Notes: generated by a model not told the origin, from the letters alone. DNA of 64,000 nucleotides from Flavobacteriaceae bacterium UBA6231 (GCA_002441545.1 DJWL01000005.1:1-64000), one strand, 5' to 3'. Numbered from the stretch's first letter, positions 26,427 through 35,055 are shown. Numbers and translations are program-made.

Positions 26427-27026
26427 TTAAATGTTGGTAGCTAAATTGGTGATTTCTTTGGCTATTTTTTTCCCCTCAAAAAAGGCTTTTAAGTTTAAGC
26501 TTATTATTTTGTCGCTTTTATGCTGAAACAGTTTTTTAATGGCATCCAAAAGACTTTCTTCTGATAACGGAATAATAGAAGCCGCAGCACCAAGCAATAC
26601 CATATTTGTAACTTTTGAATTACCTATTTTTTTAGCAATTTCTGTAGCATTTATAATAATATGATACGGATGCTTTTTAATTTGTTTGAATAAATCATTT
26701 TTATCTGGATAGTTATCCGTATTAATAAATGGGTGAGAATCTGTAACCAACCAGCCATATTTATTCAAAAAAGGTGTGTATCTCAATAATTCCATAGGTT
26801 CTACAGATAATATTAAATCCGCTTTCCCTTCAGGAATGAGATCAGAAAAAATTTGTTTATCAGATATTCGAACATGGCATTGTACAGCACCACCACGTTG
26901 ACTCATACCATGAACTTCAGATTGTTTTACAAACAAATTTTCACTTAAAGCAGCCGTATCTAATACTGCAGCAATGGTTAAAATACCTTGTCCGCCAACG
27001 CCAGATAATATAATATTTGTTTTCAT
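26427..27026 (-). CDS. iorB: Indolepyruvate oxidoreductase subunit beta
   Basis: The protein has 199 residues, the size of IorB (gamma-type domain of 2-oxoacid oxidoreductases). The start NIILSGVGGQGILTIAAVLD and the segment SEVHGMSQRGGAVQCHVRIS are typical, as is ADLILSVEPMELLRY. It pairs with IorA to oxidise aryl-pyruvates to aryl-acetyl-CoA. It follows iorA by 9 bp in one operon. Confidence 0.92.
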   Translation of the reverse strand: MKTNIILSGVGGQGILTIAAVLDTAALSENLFVKQSEVHGMSQRGGAVQCHVRISDKQIFSDLIPEGKADLILSVEPMELLRYTPFLNKYGWLVTDSHPFINTDNYPDKNDLFKQIKKHPYHIIINATEIAKKIGNSKVTNMVLLGAAASIIPLSEESLLDAIKKLFQHKSDKIISLNLKAFFEGKKIAKEITNLATNI

Positions 27027-27035
27027 GCTTTTATT

Positions 27036-28649
27036 TTAGCTTAATGAAGCGATTTTAGCTTTTATTTCCTCTTTTTTATCTCTCGATAATCTAACACAAG
27101 GTCTTTCTGAAATAATAACTGAAACTCCTTTATATTTCAATTCATTTCTTAATAACTCAACATTTTGTTCATGATTTTTATTTAAAGGTATCATGGTTTT
27201 TAAATGGTCTGGATGCACTCCAATACCTAAACAAATTTTATGCAACCTTCCAACAGCAGATGATTCTTGTGCTCCAGTCATGGCAATTGCTGAATTATCT
27301 GAAATGATTACTGTTATTGGAGAATTTTCATAAACTGCATCTAACAATCCCGTCATTCCTGAATGCGTAAAAGTTGAATCACCTATTACAGCAATGGCGT
27401 TTTCCAGTCCGGCATCAGCAGCTCCTTTAGCCATAGTTATAGAAGCTCCCATATCAATTAGCGTGTTTACAGTTTTTAATGGAGGTAAAGCTCCTAATGC
27501 ATAGCAACCAATATCTCCAAAGACGTTTTTATTTCCTATTTCTGGAATTAACTCATTAATAGTATTAAATAAATCGGTATGACCGCAACCTTCACAAAGC
27601 TGTGGCGGTCTGCCAGATACTATTTCGGGAATGGATTTAGAAATATTTTGAAAAATGCCTAAAGATTTACCAACAGTATTTGGATTAAGCTCACCTGTTA
27701 ATGGAATATCTCCAGTTAATTTACCTTTAATTTTATCATTTTTATTAAAATAGTCATGTAGTAGTTCCTCAACTAAAGGATATCCTTCTTCAACTACAAT
27801 TATTTTATCGCAATGCTTATAAAGTTTTTTTATTTTTTCTTTAGGTAATGGATATTGAGAAATTTTCAAAATAGAATAAAAAGAAACATCATCACCAATA
27901 TTTTCCATAACATAGTTATAAGCAATACCGCAAGCAATAATTCCAACATCATTATGTTGACTCAATTTTAAATCATTTAAAGAAGAACTTTCTGAAAGCT
28001 TAATTAAAATAGCCTTTTTATTAACTAATTTGTCAAATTGCTTTCTAGCATTCATTGGTAAAAGTGCAAACCTAGACGTATCAGTTGGTAATTGCATCAC
28101 ATTCTGAGCTCTTCTTTCTCGCAATTCAATACCTGCACGCGAATGAGACAAACGAGTCACCATTCTTACCAAAACAGGTAGCTTTAATTCTTCAGAAAGA
28201 TCAAAGGCATAATGCATAATATCATAAGCCTCTTGCTGATTTGAAGGCTCTAATATTGGAATCATGGCAAATTTTCCATAAAACCTTGAATCTTGTTCAT
28301 TTTGTGAAGAGTGCATAGAAGGGTCATCAGCCACCACAACTACAAGTCCACCATTAATTCCTGAAACAGACATATTCATAAAAACATCTGAAGCTACATT
28401 TAACCCCACATGCTTCATCACAACCAAGGCTCTTAAACCAGTATATGACATACCAAGAGCAGACTCCATAGCGGTTTTCTCGTTAACAGACCAGGTAGCA
28501 TGAATTTTCAATTCCCTTGCAAGTTTTGACCTTTGAATATATTCAGTAATTTCAGTAGAAGGGGTTCCAGGATAAGCATAAACTCCCGATAATCCAGCAT
28601 CAATGCTACCTTGAGCCAGTGCTTCATTCCCTAACAATAAACTTTTCAT
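27036..28649 (-). CDS. iorA: Indolepyruvate oxidoreductase subunit alpha, lacking the ferredoxin domain
   Basis: The protein has 537 residues. It carries the 2-oxoacid oxidoreductase alpha domain (~1-180, LLGNEALAQGSIDAGLSGVYAYPGTPSTEI in part) and the TPP-binding domain (~340-510, LCEGCGHTDLFNTI, FGDIGCYALGALPPL and the metal/TPP site GDSTFTHSGMTGLLDAVYEN). Standard IorA proteins exceed 600 residues and end with two 4Fe-4S clusters; this one stops soon after SERPCVRLSRDKKEE, with no CxxCxxC motif. Electrons must leave by another route. The promoter holds a perfect Crp/Fnr-like operator. Confidence 0.92.
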   Translation of the reverse strand: MKSLLLGNEALAQGSIDAGLSGVYAYPGTPSTEITEYIQRSKLARELKIHATWSVNEKTAMESALGMSYTGLRALVVMKHVGLNVASDVFMNMSVSGINGGLVVVVADDPSMHSSQNEQDSRFYGKFAMIPILEPSNQQEAYDIMHYAFDLSEELKLPVLVRMVTRLSHSRAGIELRERRAQNVMQLPTDTSRFALLPMNARKQFDKLVNKKAILIKLSESSSLNDLKLSQHNDVGIIACGIAYNYVMENIGDDVSFYSILKISQYPLPKEKIKKLYKHCDKIIVVEEGYPLVEELLHDYFNKNDKIKGKLTGDIPLTGELNPNTVGKSLGIFQNISKSIPEIVSGRPPQLCEGCGHTDLFNTINELIPEIGNKNVFGDIGCYALGALPPLKTVNTLIDMGASITMAKGAADAGLENAIAVIGDSTFTHSGMTGLLDAVYENSPITVIISDNSAIAMTGAQESSAVGRLHKICLGIGVHPDHLKTMIPLNKNHEQNVELLRNELKYKGVSVIISERPCVRLSRDKKEEIKAKIASLS

Positions 28650-28671
28650 ATGATACTTCTATTTCTGTTAA

Positions 28672-28717
28672 CAAATTTAAATGTAACACTATTAATAGAG
28701 TATGATTTATGTCATAC
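28672..28717 (-). promoter_or_regulatory. iorAB promoter with Crp/Fnr-like operator
   Basis: GTATGA-TTTATG-TCATAC (28700-28717) is a perfect inverted repeat. The -7 box TAAATTTG (minus strand, 28679 to 28672) is an exact consensus match, and the operator centre is 29.5 bp upstream of its first T, the same as at pckA. Confidence 0.7.
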
Positions 28718-28816
28718 TGGGATCAATAACTTAAGCAAAATAATTATAAATGTTAATTTTTGTTTAATGTTTTTAATATATAGTTAAACATTGTGTAAAT
28801 TTGTGTATATTTAAAC

Positions 28817-28972
28817 ATGATATTACATACTACCTATTCAAACAAAAGTAACAATCATCTAATCATTGACTTAGTTAATAAACTTTATTCATCTCTAGAA
28901 GCATTCAATATGAAAGGCATAGAATCAAAAAAGAATGATTTTAAATGCTGCAAGTCCGAATTTAATTTCTAG
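28817..28972 (+). CDS. Possible 51-residue protein of unknown function
   Basis: An ATG at 28817 opens 51 codons with a mixed, soluble composition: LIIDLVNKLYSSLEAFNM, then a Lys-rich tail with a Cys pair (FKCCKSEFNF). An exact -7 box, TAAATTTG, lies at 28796-28803, 14 bp ahead of the ATG. I recognise no family. It fills most of the 28650-29021 gap, whose remainder is the iorA promoter. Confidence 0.4.
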   Translation: MILHTTYSNKSNNHLIIDLVNKLYSSLEAFNMKGIESKKNDFKCCKSEFNF

Positions 28973-29021
28973 CTAAATATTTGAAATGGAATGTGCTATT
29001 GTTACCTTTAAAATTTAATAT

Positions 29022-29564
29022 ATGAAATACTTATTATTCTATATTCTCATGTTTACTTTTTTCACTAAATCTATATCTCAAACCATGTCAACACAATCTT
29101 TATACGATATTAAAATTAACAGTTTAACAGGAACCCCCATTGATTTATCTCTCTATAAAGGGAAATACATCTTGTTCGTTAATGTGGCTTCCAAATGTGG
29201 TTTTACTGGTCAATACGAAGATTTACAAAAATTGTATAATATTTATCAAGATAAATTAATGATTATTGGTGTTCCATGCAATCAATTTGGAGAACAGGAA
29301 CCAGGAACTGCAGCAGAAATTCAATCTTTTTGTCAGGCAAATTATGGTGTTACTTTTGTTATGAGCGAAAAGGTTGATGTGAAAGGAAAAAACCAGCATC
29401 CTTTATATCAATGGCTCACAGATAAAACAAAAAATGGGAAATCAAGTTCAACAGTAAAATGGAATTTTCAAAAATACTTAGTTGATAAAAAAGGAGCGTT
29501 AATTGATTATTATTTTTCTATAACAAATCCCATGAGTGATAAAATAACAAAGCATTTACAATAG
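29022..29564 (+). CDS. Glutathione peroxidase family protein (cysteine type)
   Basis: The protein has 180 residues with an N-terminal hydrophobic signal (YLLFYILMFTFFTKSISQ), so it is probably exported. It reduces peroxides with a catalytic Cys in NVASKCGFTGQYEDLQ. GVPCNQFGEQEPG and VKWNFQKYLVDKKG are the other family motifs. Bacterial members usually take electrons from thioredoxin rather than glutathione. It begins a compact run with the three genes after it. Confidence 0.93.
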   Translation: MKYLLFYILMFTFFTKSISQTMSTQSLYDIKINSLTGTPIDLSLYKGKYILFVNVASKCGFTGQYEDLQKLYNIYQDKLMIIGVPCNQFGEQEPGTAAEIQSFCQANYGVTFVMSEKVDVKGKNQHPLYQWLTDKTKNGKSSSTVKWNFQKYLVDKKGALIDYYFSITNPMSDKITKHLQ

Positions 29565-29568
29565 AACT

Positions 29569-29739
29569 ATGATTTCATTATTTAAACCTAATTCAGAAGC
29601 AGAAAAACTTCGAAAAAAATATGAAATACTAATGAAGGAATGGCATACGCTTTTAAATATTAATCGAAAAGAAAGTAACAAAAAATTTGCCGAAGCACAA
29701 GAAATACTTAATAAAATTGACCGCTTAAATCCTAATTAA
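29569..29739 (+). CDS. Small 56-residue coiled-coil-like protein
   Basis: The ATG is 4 bp after the glutathione peroxidase stop, and its TAA overlaps the ATG of the TspO gene (TAATG). The protein is highly charged and helical: SLFKPNSEAEKLRKKYEILM, then KKFAEAQEILNKIDRLNP. The pattern FK-x(n)-KLRKxYxxLxxE with a following AExxxILxxID resembles the small DUF6435-type family, which has no known function. The overlap with both neighbours supports translation. Confidence 0.65.
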   Translation: MISLFKPNSEAEKLRKKYEILMKEWHTLLNINRKESNKKFAEAQEILNKIDRLNPN

Positions 29740-30200
29740 TGAAGGTTCTAAAATATTTATTCGTTTTTCTAATCATTAATTTTGGAGCTCTAGGTTTAGG
29801 AGTATTGTTCATGCAAAATGGTCCACAAACAGATTGGTATTTACAACTAAACAAAGCGCCTTGGACACCACCAGGCTGGGTTTTTGGAGCAGCTTGGTCT
29901 ACTATTATGTTTTGTTTTTCTTTTTACATAATGTATCTTTTTTTGGCACAACCAAATACTAAAGTCAAAATATTATTCACAATTCAATTCATTCTAAATG
30001 TAGGATGGAATTTTGTTTTTTTCAATCAACATTTAGTTCTTCTTGGATTGATAGTAATACTTGCGCTTACTGCAATAGTTAGCATATTTTTATATGATTT
30101 CAGAAAACAAATGCAGCTAAAAACACTATTAATCCTACCCTATTTTTTGTGGTTATGTATTGCATGTTCCCTGAATTTATACATTTTACTTTACAATTAA
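29739..30200 (+). CDS. tspO: TspO/MBR family protein
   Basis: The protein has 153 residues and five membrane helices, as in all TspO proteins, which bind porphyrins and other tetrapyrroles. The tryptophan-rich loop WYLQLNKAPWTPPGWVFGAA and the helix segment NVGWNFVFF are diagnostic. The function in bacteria (porphyrin binding or breakdown, stress) is not settled. The neighbouring photolyase gene fits a light-related role. Confidence 0.93.
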   Translation: MKVLKYLFVFLIINFGALGLGVLFMQNGPQTDWYLQLNKAPWTPPGWVFGAAWSTIMFCFSFYIMYLFLAQPNTKVKILFTIQFILNVGWNFVFFNQHLVLLGLIVILALTAIVSIFLYDFRKQMQLKTLLILPYFLWLCIACSLNLYILLYN

Positions 30201-30203
30201 ACC

Positions 30204-30671
30204 ATGAAGATTTATACCTTACATAAAAAGCAAAATTTACCTATTAATATGCAACAAGCTTGGGATTTTCTTTCAGATCCTAAAAATCTAAAAACTATCT
30301 CGCCAGACTATATGGGTTTTAATATTTTATGTGGTGCTGACCGACCTATGTATGCAGGTCAAATTATACAATACATAGTTAAACCTGTTTTTGGTATTAA
30401 AACAAAATGGGTAACTGAAATTACACATGTGATTGATAAACATTATTTTGTTGATGAACAACGTTTTGGTCCGTATAAATTTTGGCATCACAAACACTTT
30501 ATAAAAGAAATAGCTAATGGCATAGAAATGGAAGATATAATAGATTATAAAATACCTTTTGGAATTCTTGGCCAGTTAGTGCATCCTATTATTGTAAAGC
30601 CAAAACTTGAAGAAATATTTAATTACAGATCCAAAAAATTAGAAGAACTCTTTGGTGTTTATAAACCATGA
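30204..30671 (+). CDS. SRPBCC-family ligand-binding protein
   Basis: The protein has 155 residues of the START/polyketide-cyclase fold. It begins LHKKQNLPINMQQAWDFLSD and continues with KTKWVTEITHV and FVDEQRFGPYKFWHHKHF, the pattern of cell-division-inhibitor-like SRPBCC proteins. These are often encoded beside photolyase or TspO genes. The ligand is unknown. The end overlaps the photolyase start by 4 bp. Confidence 0.85.
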   Translation: MKIYTLHKKQNLPINMQQAWDFLSDPKNLKTISPDYMGFNILCGADRPMYAGQIIQYIVKPVFGIKTKWVTEITHVIDKHYFVDEQRFGPYKFWHHKHFIKEIANGIEMEDIIDYKIPFGILGQLVHPIIVKPKLEEIFNYRSKKLEELFGVYKP

Positions 30672-31972
30672 AGCAATCTGTAAATATTTTTTGGTTTAGA
30701 CGAGATTTAAGACTTGAAGACAATGCAGGATTATTTGAAGCCTTAAAGGGGAAGAATCCAGTACTTCCAATTTTTATTTTTGATTCCAATATTTTAGAAC
30801 ACCTTCCTGAAGATGATGCCCGAGTTACTTTTATTCATGAAACACTACAAGACCTAAAGCAAACCCTTAAAGATTATTACGAGAGCGATATTGCATTATA
30901 TCACGGAGAGCCATTAGATATTTATAAACATCTCATTTCAAATTATTCTATTGAAACTGTTTACACAAATCATGATTATGAACCTTATGCAAACAAAAGA
31001 GATAAAGAAATAAAAGACTTTTTAGCGACTCAAAACATAGAATTTAAAACTTATAAAGATCAAGTCATTTTTGAAAAGAATGAGATACTAAAAAACAATG
31101 GCACTCCATATGTAGTCTACACACCTTACATGAAAAGATGGAAAGCTATATTTAATTCTAAAAAATTAATTCACTTTGATTCAAAATCAAATTTATCTAA
31201 GCTTGTTAAGAACTTTAATGTGGCTGATTGTAATCTTTCAGAAATGGGATTTAAAACGTCTTCACAAAAAATAAAAGAATATAACGTTTTATCTGATTTA
31301 ATTAAAAATTATGAAGCAACACGTAACTATCCTGCACAGGATTCTACCTCTCGGTTAGGTCCACATTTACGTTTTGGAACTGTAAGTATTCGTTCAATAA
31401 TTGAAAAAGTTGTTTCTGAAAAAAATGAAATCTTTTGGCAAGAACTTATTTGGCGCGAGTTTTTTATGCAGATTTTATGGCATTTTCCACACACATCTAC
31501 CCAAAGTTTTAAACCACTATATGATCGTATTTTATGGCGAAATAATGAACTAGAATTTAAAATCTGGTGTGAAGGAAAAACAGGTTATCCATTGGTAGAC
31601 GCTGGTATGCGTCAATTGAATAAAACAGGATTTATGCACAATCGTGTACGTATGCTGGTTGGTAGTTTTTTATGTAAACATTTATTGATTGACTGGCGTT
31701 GGGGTGAAGCTTATTTTGCTGAAAAACTACACGACTATGAAATGGCTAGTAATGTTGGAAACTGGCAATGGGTAGCTGGTTGTGGTGTTGATGCTGCTCC
31801 ATATTTTAGAATATTTAACCCTACAACGCAAATTGAAAAGTTTGATAAACACTTAACTTATATTAAAAAATGGGTGCCGGATTTTCAAGAATTAACCTAT
31901 CCAGCTCCTATGGTTGACCATCAGTTTGCCAGAGAACGCTGTTTGCAGGTTTATAAAAAATCCTTAAATTGA
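30668..31972 (+). CDS. Cryptochrome/deoxyribodipyrimidine photolyase
   Basis: The protein has 434 residues. The N-terminal antenna domain begins VNIFWFRRDLRLEDNAGL. The C-terminal FAD-binding domain contains RLGPHLRFGTVSIRSI, FWQELIWREFFMQ, GYPLVDAGMRQLNKTGFMHN and the Trp-chain region NVGNWQWVAGCGVDAAPYFR. It should repair UV-made cyclobutane dimers using blue light, in the cytosol. Discrimination between CPD photolyase and cryptochrome is not possible by eye. The ATG overlaps the SRPBCC gene end. Confidence 0.93.
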   Translation: MKQSVNIFWFRRDLRLEDNAGLFEALKGKNPVLPIFIFDSNILEHLPEDDARVTFIHETLQDLKQTLKDYYESDIALYHGEPLDIYKHLISNYSIETVYTNHDYEPYANKRDKEIKDFLATQNIEFKTYKDQVIFEKNEILKNNGTPYVVYTPYMKRWKAIFNSKKLIHFDSKSNLSKLVKNFNVADCNLSEMGFKTSSQKIKEYNVLSDLIKNYEATRNYPAQDSTSRLGPHLRFGTVSIRSIIEKVVSEKNEIFWQELIWREFFMQILWHFPHTSTQSFKPLYDRILWRNNELEFKIWCEGKTGYPLVDAGMRQLNKTGFMHNRVRMLVGSFLCKHLLIDWRWGEAYFAEKLHDYEMASNVGNWQWVAGCGVDAAPYFRIFNPTTQIEKFDKHLTYIKKWVPDFQELTYPAPMVDHQFARERCLQVYKKSLN

Positions 31973-31996
31973 ACAAATATTTCATTTTAAATAACC

Positions 31997-32281
31997 ATGC
32001 TAAATAAACGATTTAAAATTATCTTAATAGGCATATTTTTAATACTACTTGTTCCATTTGTAGCCATGCAGTTTAGCACTGAAGTTTCCTGGAGTTTATT
32101 TGATTTTATAGTGGCAGCTTTATTGTTGCTTTCCACTGGATTATTGTGCGAATTTGTTTTAAGAAAAATAGCTAACCCTAAATATAAGATTATCTTTTTG
32201 ATAATTGTCATTGCCGTCTTCTTGTTAATCTGGATTGAACTTGCTGTTGGAATTTTTGGTTCGCCATTTGCAGGAAGCTAA
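31997..32281 (+). CDS. Small hypothetical membrane protein
   Basis: The protein has 94 residues and three hydrophobic helices (~7-25, 33-52, 65-86), ending with a short GIFGSPFAGS tail. It resembles conserved uncharacterised Bacteroidota membrane proteins, but I assign no function. It lies 24 bp behind the photolyase. Confidence 0.7.
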   Translation: MLNKRFKIILIGIFLILLVPFVAMQFSTEVSWSLFDFIVAALLLLSTGLLCEFVLRKIANPKYKIIFLIIVIAVFLLIWIELAVGIFGSPFAGS

Positions 32282-32318
32282 CAATTTGCATATTTTTCAT
32301 TTTATATTCTTAAAACTA

Positions 32319-32757
32319 ATGAAACAACCCCTATTAATCTTTCTATTGCTGCTTGCAGGATGTTCAAGACAATCAAATCAGTGCAAGAAAATTGACAATG
32401 AAACTGCCAAAAAAGTTGTTATCGATTATTTTAAGGCCATTTCAAACAAGAACTTTGAAACTCTTAAAAGTCTCTGTCAACCCAAGATTATGTTCTTTTC
32501 GAAGTGGAGAAATATGGAATAATGATACCTTAATTGATCGAATCAAAAAGAGTCCACAAGTACAAAGAAACTATGAGTTCAAAAATTTCACAATAGAAAC
32601 CGATTGTAATGGTTCTTTTATTAACTATTTGAATCATGGCATTTTTAAAATAAATGACACAACCCTAATTAACATTAACTGAATAGAATCCGCTTATGTA
32701 AAAAAAGTTGATGGTAATCTTAAACTTCACTTTTTACATTCGTCTATTGCAAAATAA
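32319..32757 (+). pseudogene. NTF2/SnoaL-like lipoprotein gene with two frameshifts and a nonsense codon
   Basis: Frame 1 starts at 32319 with a clear lipoprotein signal (IFLLLLAGCSRQ) and reads VVIDYFKAISNKNFETLKSL, then garbles after CQP. Adjacent bases in another frame give DYVLFEV, and a third shift gives GEIWNNDTLIDRIKKSPQ, FKNFTIETDCNG and NHGIFKINDTT, a continuous SnoaL-like sequence. This needs a one-base deletion near 32485 and another near 32505. TGA at 32680-32682 replaces an expected Trp, after which the frame continues IESAYVKKVDGNLKLHFLHS to TAA at 32755. Three independent lesions make a real pseudogene more likely than sequencing error. Confidence 0.8.
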
Positions 32758-32810
32758 AAAAAATCACACTAAATCTTTCTTTTTCTTAATTTTGCATGAT
32801 ATCAATTGTT

Positions 32811-33740
32811 ATGCAAATCTCAGGAAAACGTTATTTAGATTACTCTTCTTTTATTAAATCTACATTTGGAAGTCGGGTACAAAAAATATCAATAAATATT
32901 GGTTTTTCGTGCCCAAATAGAGATGGCTCTAAAGGTTTTGGCGGATGTACATATTGCAATAACAATACTTTTAATCCAGATTACTGCGGTTCTACAAAAA
33001 GTATTAAACAACAATTAGAAGAAGGTATTAGTCGCTTTTCTAAAAAATATAAAACCCAACAATACTTAGCATATTTTCAAGCTTACACAAATACATATGC
33101 AGATTTAGAATCTCTAAAAAGCATGTACGAAGAAGCCTTATGTGTGCCAAAAGTTATTGGACTGGTTATTGGTACCCGACCTGATTGTATTTCTGAAGAG
33201 ATTATTGATTATCTATCATTTTTATCAAAAGACTACTTTATTTCTCTTGAATTTGGAGTTGAAAGCACTATAAACAGAACTTTAGAAAATGTTAATAGAT
33301 GTCATACGTTTGAAGATACCAAAGCTGCTTATAACTTGTGTAAAAACAAAGGGTTTCATTTAGGTGCCCATTTAATATTAGGTTTACCAGGAGAAACTAA
33401 AGAAGAGTTGTTAAACCATGCAATAGAAATTTCTAAACTTCCTATTACTACCCTAAAACTTCACCATTTGCAAATTGTTAAACAATCAATAATGGTAAAC
33501 CAATATAAGAGAAACCCAGAAAATTTCAATTTATTTACTTCTGAAAATTATATTGACTTTATTGCTGAGTTTATTGAAATACTTCGACCAGATATTATTA
33601 TAGAACGCTTTGTTAGTGAAGCACCTTTAGAGTTATTGATTGCTCCAAAATGGCATTTTAAAAATTTTGAAATTGTAGCAAAAATTGATAAAAAAATTTT
33701 AGAAAAGAATACTTGGCAAGGAAAATATTATAAACAGTAA
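32811..33740 (+). CDS. Radical SAM protein, TIGR01212 (YhcC-like) family
   Basis: The protein has about 309 residues. The N-terminal cysteine region FSCPNRDGSKGFGGCTYCNN is the modified 4Fe-4S/SAM site of this family. LGAHLILGLPGETKEELLNH and TLKLHHLQIV are further family motifs. The biochemical role is uncertain. The frame is open to 32796, but an exact -7 box TAATTTTG at 32787-32794 predicts a transcript start near 32799, so the ATG at 32811 is used. Confidence 0.9.
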   Translation: MQISGKRYLDYSSFIKSTFGSRVQKISINIGFSCPNRDGSKGFGGCTYCNNNTFNPDYCGSTKSIKQQLEEGISRFSKKYKTQQYLAYFQAYTNTYADLESLKSMYEEALCVPKVIGLVIGTRPDCISEEIIDYLSFLSKDYFISLEFGVESTINRTLENVNRCHTFEDTKAAYNLCKNKGFHLGAHLILGLPGETKEELLNHAIEISKLPITTLKLHHLQIVKQSIMVNQYKRNPENFNLFTSENYIDFIAEFIEILRPDIIIERFVSEAPLELLIAPKWHFKNFEIVAKIDKKILEKNTWQGKYYKQ

Positions 33741-33744
33741 AATA

Positions 33745-35055
33745 TTACTCTACTCTTTCAATTTTAGCACCAATAGCACGTAAACGTTCGTCAATACGCT
33801 CATATCCTCTATCTATTTGTTCAATGTTTTGAATAGTAGACGTACCTTTTGCAGATAAAGCGGCAATCAACAATGAAACACCGGCACGAATATCAGGAGA
33901 TGTCATCGTAGTAGCTTTTAAGGTTGATTTAAAATCATGCCCAATAACGGTAGCTCTATGTGGGTCGCACAAAATAATCTTAGCTCCCATATCAATTAAT
34001 TTGTCTACGAAGAACAAACGACTCTCAAACATTTTTTGGTGGATTAAAACACTACCTCTTGCCTGTGTAGCTACAACCAAAATAATACTTAACAAATCGG
34101 GCGTAAACCCAGGCCAAGGCGCATCAGAAATAGTTAAAATTGAACCATCAATAAAACTTTGTATTTCATAACCATCCAAGTGTGCCGGAATATGAATGTC
34201 ATCACCACGTTTTTCAACAGTAATACCAAGTTTTCTAAATACATTTGGTATTAATCCTAAATCATCCCAACTTACATTTTTAATAGTCAGTTCACTTTTA
34301 GTCATAGCAGCTAACCCAATCCAGCTACCAATTTCTATCATATCTGGTAACATGGTATGAGTTGTTCCTCCTAAAGTTTCAACTCCTTCAATAATCAACA
34401 TATTGGAACCTACACCACTAATCTTGGCTCCCATTCTATTTAACATTTTACACAACTGCTGTAAGTAAGGTTCGCAAGCTGCGTTGTAAATAGTTGTTGT
34501 CCCCTCAGCTAAAACGGCAGCCATTACTATATTAGCCGTTCCTGTAACAGATGCTTCTTCTAAAAGCATATAAGCCCCTTTTAGACGTTTTGCAGTAACA
34601 CCATAAAATTGTTCTTCTTTACTGTAACCAAATTTGGCACCTAGATTAATAAGACCTTCAAAGTGAGTATCTAAACGACGACGACCAATTTTATCACCTC
34701 CTGGTTTTGGAATGTAACCTTTACCAAAACGTGCTAGCAATGGTCCAACAATCATGATGGAACCACGTAAACCTCTTCCATCAATCTTAAATTCGTCAGA
34801 TTCTAAATATTTTAAATTAACAACATCGGCTTGAAATGTAAAGGAACCATGTGATAACTTTTCAATTTTAACTCCTAGTTTTCTAAGTAAATTGATAAGT
34901 TTATTAACATCAACAATGTCAGGAATATTATGAATGGTTACTACCTCTGGAGTTAGCAAAACAGCACACAAAATTTGTAATGCTTCATTTTTGGCGCCTT
35001 GAGGTTGTATACTTCCTTTTAATTGATGACCGCCTTCAATTTTAAATGTTCCCAT
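33745..35055 (-). CDS. murA: UDP-N-acetylglucosamine 1-carboxyvinyltransferase, Asp-type active site
   Basis: The protein has 436 residues. It transfers enolpyruvate to UDP-GlcNAc, the first committed step of peptidoglycan synthesis. The opening GGHQLKGSIQPQGAKNEALQ and the end FKSTLKATTMTSPDIRAGVS are typical of EPT enzymes. The flexible active-site loop reads PKPGGDKIGRRRLDTH, so Asp121 stands where E. coli has Cys115. This Cys-to-Asp form is catalytically active and is known to resist fosfomycin in mycobacteria and chlamydiae. It is followed by genes DUF4290 and DUF493 upstream on the same strand. Confidence 0.96.
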   Translation of the reverse strand: MGTFKIEGGHQLKGSIQPQGAKNEALQILCAVLLTPEVVTIHNIPDIVDVNKLINLLRKLGVKIEKLSHGSFTFQADVVNLKYLESDEFKIDGRGLRGSIMIVGPLLARFGKGYIPKPGGDKIGRRRLDTHFEGLINLGAKFGYSKEEQFYGVTAKRLKGAYMLLEEASVTGTANIVMAAVLAEGTTTIYNAACEPYLQQLCKMLNRMGAKISGVGSNMLIIEGVETLGGTTHTMLPDMIEIGSWIGLAAMTKSELTIKNVSWDDLGLIPNVFRKLGITVEKRGDDIHIPAHLDGYEIQSFIDGSILTISDAPWPGFTPDLLSIILVVATQARGSVLIHQKMFESRLFFVDKLIDMGAKIILCDPHRATVIGHDFKSTLKATTMTSPDIRAGVSLLIAALSAKGTSTIQNIEQIDRGYERIDERLRAIGAKIERVE

